Source: Sphaerochaeta sp. (lineage in GTDB: Bacteria > Spirochaetota > Spirochaetia > Sphaerochaetales > Sphaerochaetaceae). Taken from it: DNA of 56,705 nucleotides. This document shows, piece by piece, positions 1 through 7,258 of this stretch (position 1 is the first letter of the stretch; every line of letters starts with the position of its first letter). The notes beneath the pieces were generated by a model. The model searched no databases, had not been told where the DNA came from, and worked only from the letters and a program-made list of their open reading frames with translations. The stretch is from positions 1-56,705 of the forward strand of contig JAGYOG010000014.1 of NCBI GenBank assembly GCA_018399495.1, in the 5' to 3' direction. Both the position numbers and the translations under genes were made by a program.

Positions 1-330
1 CAGTGGCATCGGCTCAGTCACCAGTACTACAGATTGTTGGGCTTCTGCTTTCATAATCGGCACACTGGGGGTAGGGGGTGCTTGTGTAGGCTCCTCTGAA
101 CGTTGCAGTAGTGCTGAAGGGAGTTCTGCTGATTGCTGTGGATCGTCTTTTTGGGCAGAAGAAATTGGTGGGACCTGAATGGGCTCACTCTTCTGCTTTT
201 GGTTGCTGGTTGCTGGTTGTTCTGTTCCACTTTGTCCGGCTAAGGGCCTGAACTCCATGTACCAGTAGGTACCTGCAGCCACGGTCAGGACAGCAATGAC
301 AATCAATACTACAGACCAAATTTTGTTCAC
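1..330 (-). CDS. Membrane-anchored protein with proline/glutamine-rich linker, N-terminal part
   Basis: This gene runs off the left edge of the window, so only its first 110 codons are seen. It starts with GTG at 328-330, seven bases after an AAGGAG ribosome site. Residues 4-22 form one hydrophobic membrane anchor. What follows is a low-complexity stretch rich in Pro, Gln, Ser and Glu, typical of a flexible periplasmic or extracellular linker leading to a C-terminal domain that lies outside the window. Proteins built this way often end in a SPOR or LysM peptidoglycan-binding domain, but that is only a guess here. It is divergent from the gene at 526, with 195 bases between them that hold no clear strong promoter. 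Confidence 0.7.
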   Translation of the reverse strand, partial: MNKIWSVVLIVIAVLTVAAGTYWYMEFRPLAGQSGTEQPATSNQKQKSEPIQVPPISSAQKDDPQQSAELPSALLQRSEEPTQAPPTPSVPIMKAEAQQSVVLVTEPMPL

Positions 331-525
331 AACAAACTCCTTACAATAAACTATAACAATAAAGATCATAGTTTGTGTACAAGTTTACCATGACTTGCAT
401 TCATTAATGAGAAGAATTCCTGTTTTTCTGATGAAGAGTCGTGCAACCTCCTTGTTTTTGGTACCCAATATGGTGAATATCCTCTCTTTTTACTCCGTGA
501 TAGCTTCAGTGTACGGAGGAATTAC

Positions 526-1098
526 GTGCGTACCATGATAATCTTCATCCCTATTCTCATCATCTGCAGCCCCCTTTCCGGGGCAGACCATACCTTGTTC
601 TGCGCTGTGGATGGTGCTGTGATCGATGCACTTTGGGAAGAGACAGTGCTCGCTCGTGTAGAAATAGGACTCTCGCTTGATGAGCAGTTTTCACTCCGTT
701 TTCCAATCAGCTTAACTGCAGAACGTGAGATAGGTGGCCCTAGATTATTGGAAAGTGGGCTCTTTTTGGACTATTACCCGATGGATTGTGGGCTGTATCT
801 CTCTGTTTCCCTAATTCAGGTGGGGGCTCTTTTCAATGACTGGTATGACGATGGGGAGGACTCCTTCACGTTTCTTAATGAGATGGTTTTCGGTTGGTCG
901 ATTGATCCCTACAAGGGATTGCGGATTGAACCGAGAGTTATTCTGCGTGACCCAAATGGAGTATTCGATTCTGCATACAATACTCTTTCGTTACGCTTCT
1001 CCCGCTTTCCCATGATTCGGTTCTCATTGCTTGTGGGATGGACATTCCCCCTGGGACAAACGAACCAGCTAGATATTCAAGAGGAGGAAGAAACATGA
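526..1098 (+). CDS. Exported, barrel-like hypothetical protein
   Basis: The product is not recognised. The 190-residue protein begins with a signal peptide-like segment (about residues 1-20, ending near SGAD). The rest consists of short alternating hydrophobic/polar strands with many aromatic residues and ends in a strand followed by an acidic tail, which suggests a small outer-membrane beta-barrel or periplasmic beta protein. The GTG start at 526 has a GGAGGA ribosome site five bases upstream; an ATG nine bases later is the alternative. Its stop overlaps the start of the lipoprotein gene at 1095 (ATGA), so the two are probably translated together. Confidence 0.6.
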   Translation: MRTMIIFIPILIICSPLSGADHTLFCAVDGAVIDALWEETVLARVEIGLSLDEQFSLRFPISLTAEREIGGPRLLESGLFLDYYPMDCGLYLSVSLIQVGALFNDWYDDGEDSFTFLNEMVFGWSIDPYKGLRIEPRVILRDPNGVFDSAYNTLSLRFSRFPMIRFSLLVGWTFPLGQTNQLDIQEEEET

Positions 1099-1946
1099 TA
1101 CGAAGACGTATTGGTACTCAGGTTGTGGTGGTGTTGCTCATTGTACAACTCTCTGGTTGTTCGATGGGCTTGCAATCGATTGAAAAGCAGAAGATTTCAG
1201 ATGATCAGCTCTTGCCTGCAGTCTCTGAGATGATTGAACAACAGAAGGAGGTAGTGTGGCCTTATTTAGAAGAAGACGTGAGTCGTGCACTGGGAATGGA
1301 GCAACCTTCCGGAGAACAGATTGTCAGCAATACCCTTTCTGAAAGCCAGGGGCGGGAGTATCTGGAATTCTGTTATGCTGTAGGGGATCCTCAAGGAGAG
1401 GAGGACGTTGAAACGGTGGTTTCCTTTGCTCATACGCTTCTCAGTGCAGAGGAACAGGAGGATCTTGACCAGCAATTGAACCAAAGACGGAGTTTGCTTC
1501 AGGAGAGGGGAGAGTCCCTTGCCCGTGGATTGGCTCCTAGTCAACGTGCTGCTTTCTGGAAGGATATGCAGAAACTCGTGACTAGAACACTGGTACTCTT
1601 TACTGCTGGGGTAGTATATGCCTGTATGCCAAGTACTATTTTCTGGGGAAAGATCTCAGCAGCAACGGCCATTGCCATTGCAAGTGGAGTGGTAGCCACC
1701 ACAGTTATGTCTATTTGGAGATATTATCAATTTGGAGGTGATTCTGATGAAGCCTTCGGTGATTGGTTGAGGACCGTAACCACAGAGCCGGAACTCTCAA
1801 CTGCATTGACCGCCAGTGTCATTGCAGTAGGAAAGACACTCAAACGAGGGCCAGTAGTCACGGGAATACTCATCTGTGTGTTTGCTCTATACAATGTGAT
1901 AGACATGGTCAAGCCGATGTTGGCGCACTATGACTTCACTATCTAA
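1095..1946 (+). CDS. Putative lipoprotein with C-terminal membrane segments
   Basis: Not a recognised family. The ATG at 1095 overlaps the previous stop and follows GAGGAGG at 1081-1087. The first 22 residues form a lipoprotein signal ending in a lipobox-like LSGC, so the mature protein probably starts with a lipidated Cys. The middle (about residues 30-160) is charged and helical. Two later hydrophobic stretches (around residues 165-210 and 235-275) could be membrane segments, which is unusual for an ordinary periplasmic lipoprotein. Together with the gene at 526 it looks like a two-gene envelope operon. Confidence 0.6.
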   Translation: MIRRRIGTQVVVVLLIVQLSGCSMGLQSIEKQKISDDQLLPAVSEMIEQQKEVVWPYLEEDVSRALGMEQPSGEQIVSNTLSESQGREYLEFCYAVGDPQGEEDVETVVSFAHTLLSAEEQEDLDQQLNQRRSLLQERGESLARGLAPSQRAAFWKDMQKLVTRTLVLFTAGVVYACMPSTIFWGKISAATAIAIASGVVATTVMSIWRYYQFGGDSDEAFGDWLRTVTTEPELSTALTASVIAVGKTLKRGPVVTGILICVFALYNVIDMVKPMLAHYDFTI

Positions 1947-2024
1947 ATAGATTGGATTTGGTTGCCTGTAAGACTACTTTGTGAAATACTGGGCATTGGA
2001 ATACTCACAATGAAGGAGAGATCA

Positions 2025-3269
2025 ATGTCCAATACATTTGCAAACAATATTTTAAAACGGTTTCTGCGCTATGCAGTAATAGATACCATGAGTGATGATC
2101 AGAAAGTAGGGGAAAAGCATCCCTCCACTGATGGACAATGGGATCTGCTCAGGTTGTTGGAACAAGAGTTGCGCGAACTGGGAATCGAAGATGTACAAGT
2201 TGATGAAAACGGAGTAGTCATAGCCAGGCTACCTTCTAATCTTGATTATAAAGTCCCTAACGTGGCTTTTATGGCCCACGTTGATACAGCAGATGATGTT
2301 CCTGGCAACGGGGTAAAACCGAGAGTCATTGCATCCTATGAAGGTTCTGACATTCCACTTAATCAGGAATACACCCTCAAGGTTGAAGACAATCCTGAGT
2401 TGTTGAGCTACAAGGGAGAGACCCTCATAGTTACTGATGGTACTACGCTCTTGGGTAGTGATGACAAGGCTGGTGTGGCTGAAATTATGAGTGCCGCAGC
2501 ATATTTGTTTTCCCATCCTGAAGTCAAGCATGGGGTGGTGGAGTTTATTTTTACCAGCGATGAGGAGACCGGTGCAGGGATGGATACCTTTCCATACGAT
2601 AGGATCAGCTGTGACTACTGCTACACCATCGACGGTGGAAAACGTTATGAGATTGAAAGTGAGTGCTTCAATGCAGCAACGGTTCGTGTTCACTTCAGCG
2701 GGGTGAGCTACCACTTTGGGGCTGCCCGAGGGCGACTCGTTAATGCACTGACCATGGCCGCCTTCTTCGTTAATGCACTTCCCCAAGCGGAAAGCCCCGA
2801 GGCTACTGATGAACGCTATGGTTATTTCTGTGCACAGAGTATGAGCGGAACAAATACAGAGGTTGATCTTACCCTCTACCTTCGGGATTTTGATCTGGAG
2901 GTGCTCGACAGGAGAATTGAGGCGATTAATCAGTTGGCAGTTGCTACAGAAGCCCTCTATTCAAATGGGAAGGTTTCTGTGGATGCGAAACACATCTATT
3001 ACAACATGGCCTTGGTTGCGAAGAACAAACCGTTTGCCATGGATAATCTCCTGAAGGCCGGAGATGAGTTGGAATTCAAGCTTGAGCAAGCCTTGATCAG
3101 GGGAGGCACCGATGGTGCTCGGATAGCCAATGAAAGGAATATACCCTGTCCGAACATCTTTACCGGTGGTCATAATCTCCACTCCCGGTTTGAGTGGGCG
3201 GCACTGCCTGCAATGGAAGATGCCACTCGTTTGATTCTTAAGATCATTGAGGTCGGAGCCGAAACATGA
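2025..3269 (+). CDS. pepT: Peptidase T (tripeptide aminopeptidase, M20B)
   Basis: This cytoplasmic dizinc enzyme removes the N-terminal residue from tripeptides. The 414-residue length matches the family (about 408). Metal-site motifs are in order: MAHVDTAD (His85, Asp87), GSDDKAG near 145-150, SDEETGAG (Glu180/Glu181), and a C-terminal GGHNLHSRFEW segment supplying the last His. The ATG at 2025 follows AAGGAGAG at 2013-2020; in-frame codons upstream lack a ribosome site and do not match the family N-terminus. It overlaps the next gene by ATGA, so a soluble peptidase is translationally coupled to two exported proteins of unknown function. Confidence 0.95.
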   Translation: MSNTFANNILKRFLRYAVIDTMSDDQKVGEKHPSTDGQWDLLRLLEQELRELGIEDVQVDENGVVIARLPSNLDYKVPNVAFMAHVDTADDVPGNGVKPRVIASYEGSDIPLNQEYTLKVEDNPELLSYKGETLIVTDGTTLLGSDDKAGVAEIMSAAAYLFSHPEVKHGVVEFIFTSDEETGAGMDTFPYDRISCDYCYTIDGGKRYEIESECFNAATVRVHFSGVSYHFGAARGRLVNALTMAAFFVNALPQAESPEATDERYGYFCAQSMSGTNTEVDLTLYLRDFDLEVLDRRIEAINQLAVATEALYSNGKVSVDAKHIYYNMALVAKNKPFAMDNLLKAGDELEFKLEQALIRGGTDGARIANERNIPCPNIFTGGHNLHSRFEWAALPAMEDATRLILKIIEVGAET

Positions 3270-4237
3270 GGCTAACACTCTCCCTGCTGTTTCTTGCCTT
3301 AGTTCTTTTCCCGCTCTCCTCGGCGCAGCTTGCATTTACCCATGATGCAGACGTGCCACAGGAGGTGGCAGGAGGAGTACAACGAGCACTGAAGGATTCT
3401 CTGGTGGAGCGGTTACCTGAAGAGGGGGTGCTGAACGCTGTACTGGAATGTGGAGAACAGGGGGAGTACACCCTCTCTCTTTCCTATGAAGAGAGAGAGC
3501 TCACCTATACACTCCTCGGGGAAGTCGAGGAATTTGAGAAGCGCCTTGCTACGGTGCTCAATCATGATGGTCTTTCCTTGTTGGAAACCTTGCCAGCTCT
3601 AGGGTTGACTTCCTTCTCTGGCCGTGGGTTTGGGGCCAAGATTGACGATCCCTCTTACAAAGAAGGAGATAGATTCACTGTTTTGGATGTAAAACAGAGA
3701 GCCCAGGGAGTAGTGGTGGTGGCCCACGTCGCCCGAGATGAAGGTGTGTTGTTGCTTTCCCAGCTTTCAGGGAAACCTCTCTTTTTGGGTATGGAGCTCA
3801 AGGAGCAGGGAAACAAGAGCGTAGCACTCTCATTTTCTCTCAACAAGAATATGAATTCTGCTGTTGATCTGCTCACTTCCTGGCCGCTTCCCATGCACCC
3901 TCTCTCTGTGCAGTTTGGTCTTGGTGCAACCATGACGAGTCGCATCTATGGCAGTATAGGACTCTCTGCGAAGCTTCCGCTCAGTCAGTTCTTTTCAGCA
4001 CAGAACGCTTTGGTAAGAAACCTTTCACTCGATGCAACTACCCTGTTTTCAGCAGGCTACGATACATCCTTGCAAGAACTTTTTTATCAGGCTTCTGGTG
4101 AATTCGGCGTGACTTGTGCTCTCTCTAATTGGGCGCTTTCACTCTCAGTCGGGAACCGGGTTGCTGCGAGCAACGCAGCACTTCTTGAACAAGGGCTTTT
4201 CCTCAAGCTCACAACAGCGTACACTTATACACTATGA
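3266..4237 (+). CDS. Exported hypothetical protein, probable outer-membrane or periplasmic
   Basis: No known family was recognised. The 323-residue protein has a clear signal peptide (residues 1-20, ending SSAQ). Its first half reads like a mixed alpha/beta periplasmic domain. Its second half (from about residue 195) has alternating strands such as the stretch around SVQFGLGATMTSRIYGSIG, as in a small beta-barrel, and ends in an aromatic/hydrophobic residue pattern (AYTYTL). It overlaps pepT and the downstream lipoprotein by four bases each, giving one transcription unit from 2025 to 5631. Confidence 0.6.
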   Translation: MRLTLSLLFLALVLFPLSSAQLAFTHDADVPQEVAGGVQRALKDSLVERLPEEGVLNAVLECGEQGEYTLSLSYEERELTYTLLGEVEEFEKRLATVLNHDGLSLLETLPALGLTSFSGRGFGAKIDDPSYKEGDRFTVLDVKQRAQGVVVVAHVARDEGVLLLSQLSGKPLFLGMELKEQGNKSVALSFSLNKNMNSAVDLLTSWPLPMHPLSVQFGLGATMTSRIYGSIGLSAKLPLSQFFSAQNALVRNLSLDATTLFSAGYDTSLQELFYQASGEFGVTCALSNWALSLSVGNRVAASNAALLEQGLFLKLTTAYTYTL

Positions 4238-5631
4238 AACGACCCTTCCTGAAAGCAAGTCTTGTGCTCTTGTTGAGTTTGATGCTTATCTCCTGTTCCT
4301 CGCTCTCTTCACTGGTAAGGGCACAGGTAGAAGGGTTGCCTTCTTGGATATACTCGCCTCAGCAACGGAGCGGGGAAGTGGCTTTTGTAGGCAAGGGTAC
4401 AGCACCAGTCAATTATAATGCACGATTGTTGGCGTATGAATCTATCTTGGATCAGATTTCTACGTACGTTGGTGAGGATATCTATGATACGTACTACCGA
4501 GAACTCACCACCACCAATGCTATCACAGATTTCGGTCTCACCATCGCCAGCGAGCATACCGTGAGTGAAGGAAGAGTTAATTTTGATGTTTATCTTCTTG
4601 CGCGAATGGATGAGTCGCTGCTCGGGGGCAAGCGTACCAGTGTATATAACGAGATGATCGAACGGGAGCAAGCCATAGAAGCACTCTTGGAGAAAGCGGA
4701 TCAAGCCTACCGTTCCAATGATGATACCGGTGCTATTAAACAATATTTGGATGCTGCAATAATGGCAGCAAGAAATCCTTCCAGTGAAAAGAAATATGAA
4801 TCTGAAACGCTTTTAGCCAAAGCCATATCTTTTATCGACTCACTACAGTTCAGCCTTCGTAATCCAGTAAGCTCAGAAGCGAGGGTCACTGTGTACCTAC
4901 GAAGAAAGAGCCGACTACTCTCCCCAAAGGTGCTCAATGCAGCAATCAATGCAACCTTTCAGGCAAGGAACAGTCTCTCAGAAACCTATTCAGATTTCCT
5001 GCAGTTCAACACCGCAAGTGAAGGATATTTTTTGTTTATTCCCTACAACCATGGTTTGATCAAGGATGGAGAAATTAACTTTTCTCTGGATCTCTCCAAG
5101 ACCATTGCAAAGCTTGAGAAGTCTCTTTCCCCGGAGCAGGTAGATGGCGTAAAGAAGGCAGTCTCAGCAATCTCGATTACCTTTCCTTATACCCTCACCT
5201 CTACGGTATCAGGCAAGAGTGTTCTCTCTGAAATACAGGAGTTCTCTCTTGAAGGAGCACTAGTCAATGGAGATCATGCGCTTAGGGTGTTCATCCAAGA
5301 ACTTGGTCTCAATAATATCATGGTACAAGAAATTAATCTCAAACCAATTGAAATAGAAGACCAACTCTCCCAGATAGGGAGAGATGCCGACCTTGCATTT
5401 CTCGGGAGTGTTGGTGTTGCAAGCCAGCAACAAGTACAAGAACGTTGGGTGGTAGTGGCTAGTGGGAACGTCGGATTATACGATTTGAACAATAGAGCTT
5501 TGCTCTTTGATACCCTCTCCGTGGAGACAGTGGGTTTAGGGGAAACCCGCGATCAGGCACAGAGCGTTGCCTTTTCCCGTTTTGGTTCCATCGCAGCATA
5601 CCTGCAGAGTGCCTGGTTGTTTAAACGCTGA
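4234..5631 (+). CDS. LPP20-like lipoprotein
   Basis: This 465-residue protein has a lipoprotein signal with lipobox-like LISC (Cys21), so it is likely anchored in an envelope membrane. The segment after the signal (PSWIYSPQQ, then VAFVGKG and a run of Ala-rich helix) resembles the N-terminal part of LPP20/FlgT-type lipoproteins. The C-terminal part (around residues 385-460: AFLGSVG, GLYDLNNRALLFDT, an Ala/Gln-rich helix) has the look of a CsgG/LpoB-like alpha/beta fold. These similarities are weak and come from memory only. It is the last gene of the pepT unit, and its 3' end overlaps the convergent phosphodiesterase gene by 11 bases. Confidence 0.6.
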   Translation: MKRPFLKASLVLLLSLMLISCSSLSSLVRAQVEGLPSWIYSPQQRSGEVAFVGKGTAPVNYNARLLAYESILDQISTYVGEDIYDTYYRELTTTNAITDFGLTIASEHTVSEGRVNFDVYLLARMDESLLGGKRTSVYNEMIEREQAIEALLEKADQAYRSNDDTGAIKQYLDAAIMAARNPSSEKKYESETLLAKAISFIDSLQFSLRNPVSSEARVTVYLRRKSRLLSPKVLNAAINATFQARNSLSETYSDFLQFNTASEGYFLFIPYNHGLIKDGEINFSLDLSKTIAKLEKSLSPEQVDGVKKAVSAISITFPYTLTSTVSGKSVLSEIQEFSLEGALVNGDHALRVFIQELGLNNIMVQEINLKPIEIEDQLSQIGRDADLAFLGSVGVASQQQVQERWVVVASGNVGLYDLNNRALLFDTLSVETVGLGETRDQAQSVAFSRFGSIAAYLQSAWLFKR

Positions 5632-6340
5632 ACAAGTCTTGAAGTGCCTTTGGGTTGTTGCTGATGATACCCATTACACCTCCTGCAAGGAGCGAGGCAG
5701 CATCTTCTCTATCATCAACAGTCCAAGCACAGAGCTGATAGCCAAAGGTTTGAGCTTCCTTGATCTGATCCTTTGATGGTTTCAGATAGGAGGGGTGGGT
5801 AAGATGTCTTCCAAATCCGTGACGGAGTATTTTGGGTACTCCCGCCTCATCGCCGTAGATCAGTCCAGTTGGGATAGGCCCTTTACTCCTCCGTTTGAAT
5901 CTGAGTAAACTGATCGGGTTGAAAGAGCTTACAAGACATCGGGACTCCATGCCAGATTTGCGAATCTGCTCCAGCAGTAGTTGCTCGAGCCCTAGGTCCT
6001 TTGTACCGGGTGCCTTGATCTCGATATCGTAGTAGAGCGCCGAGCCTCCCAAGGCAAAGACATCCTCAAGCAGGGGAATATGTTCCCCCTTCCCGATGTC
6101 AATTTTTTTGAGTTGTTGATAGGAGAGTTCAGCTACCTTGCCGGGATGGCCTGCCACCCGCTCTAAATCATAGTCGTGGATAACAACCAACTCACCGCTC
6201 CTACATCGTTGTACATCCAGTTCTATCCCATCAATGTGATGTTCCAGACACTCAGCAAAGCTGGGAAGTGTATTCTCAGGGTGGTCGACTGATGAGCCCC
6301 TGTGTCCGAACAGCAGGGGTTTGACGAATACACGGTTCAT
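5621..6340 (-). CDS. Glycerophosphodiester phosphodiesterase
   Basis: The enzyme hydrolyses glycerophosphodiesters (deacylated phospholipids) to glycerol-3-phosphate and an alcohol. The 239-residue protein carries the GDPD signature: FGHRGSS near residue 12, PENTLPSF, GIELDVQ and IHDYDLERVAG, which supply the catalytic His pair and metal-binding Glu/Asp. There is no signal peptide, so it is likely cytoplasmic, like UgpQ. Its ATG overlaps the stop of the upstream endonuclease IV gene (ATGA), making a two-gene operon. The glycerol-3-phosphate product links it loosely to glpK at 12394. Confidence 0.9.
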   Translation of the reverse strand: MNRVFVKPLLFGHRGSSVDHPENTLPSFAECLEHHIDGIELDVQRCRSGELVVIHDYDLERVAGHPGKVAELSYQQLKKIDIGKGEHIPLLEDVFALGGSALYYDIEIKAPGTKDLGLEQLLLEQIRKSGMESRCLVSSFNPISLLRFKRRSKGPIPTGLIYGDEAGVPKILRHGFGRHLTHPSYLKPSKDQIKEAQTFGYQLCAWTVDDREDAASLLAGGVMGIISNNPKALQDLFSV

Positions 6341-7182
6341 TGTCTTCCTCCGAAACGAAGATGAGCAACTTCATCCTTCCAGAGCGTACTGTCCACTGTT
6401 TCAAGCACCAGAGGCATGTTCTCAAATCGTGGATCACTTGCAATGTGTTCAAAGGTGGGCCATCCAATGCTTCCCATACCCAGGCTTGCGTGTCGGTCGA
6501 GATGACTGCCGGCATCACTTTTTGCATCGTTGAGATGCATTCCCTTGAGGCGTGGGAGTCCAATGAGGGTATCGAACCGTTCTATAGCCGTATCGAACTC
6601 TTCAGGGCTTCCCAGGGAGTACCCAGCAGCATGAGCATGACAGGTGTCGATACAGAAGCCAATGCGTTCTCTATTCGTGCACTGTTCAAAGAGATATGCG
6701 AGCTCTTCGAAGGAAGAACCTAAGTTAGTGCCCTGTCCTGCAGTGTTTTCAATGACTGCGATAGCATGGTCTGTCTCACTGAGGGCAATATCGAGGTTCT
6801 GGGCAACGAGAGAGAGACTCTCCTTGGCATCAATCAGTCCCAAGTGGGAACCTGGATGGAAGTTGAGTAGACTCAATCCCAATTGCTCGACACGCCGAAG
6901 TTCATCGATAAAAGCATCTAGGCTTTTCTTTCGTTTTTCATGATCAGGATTACCTAGGTTAATAAGATAACTATCGTGTACCAGCACCTGTTGTGCCATA
7001 AACCCTTTCTCAGCCATTGTGGACTTGAATAGTGCAATAGAGTCCTTCTCCAGATCCTTTGTTTTCCATTGTCGTTGATTCTTGGTGAACATCCCGAAGG
7101 CATTAGCCCCCAATTCAGCTGCCTGTATGACTGCGTTGTGCACTCCGCCGGCTATACTGGTGTGTGGTCCTATGGTATACAT
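6337..7182 (-). CDS. nfo: Endonuclease IV (AP endonuclease)
   Basis: This zinc-dependent enzyme cuts DNA 5' of abasic sites in base-excision repair. The 281-residue form starting MYTIGPHTSIAGG aligns with E. coli Nfo (about 285). Visible motifs are GMFTKNQRQW, NFHPGSHLG (zinc His), VIENTAGQGTN (zinc Glu), GFCIDTCHAHAAGY and MHLNDAK, followed by DRHASLGMG. The start at 7182 is chosen on family alignment. An in-frame ATG at 7221 would add 13 residues; neither start has a good ribosome site. A possible five-codon leader with a better site (AAGGTGG, ATG at 7234) ends across the 7221 start. Confidence 0.9.
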   Translation of the reverse strand: MYTIGPHTSIAGGVHNAVIQAAELGANAFGMFTKNQRQWKTKDLEKDSIALFKSTMAEKGFMAQQVLVHDSYLINLGNPDHEKRKKSLDAFIDELRRVEQLGLSLLNFHPGSHLGLIDAKESLSLVAQNLDIALSETDHAIAVIENTAGQGTNLGSSFEELAYLFEQCTNRERIGFCIDTCHAHAAGYSLGSPEEFDTAIERFDTLIGLPRLKGMHLNDAKSDAGSHLDRHASLGMGSIGWPTFEHIASDPRFENMPLVLETVDSTLWKDEVAHLRFGGRQ

Positions 7183-7258
7183 AGGAAAACCGTAGAGCTT
7201 GATGCTAGGGTTGTCAATCATCAGAACTCATGGTAGTGTCCACCTTACATAGGAGCGA

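Noticed and set aside
2229..2786. Long open frame on the minus strand inside pepT
   Set aside because: It is antisense to a well-conserved enzyme and has no ribosome site or recognisable protein features.
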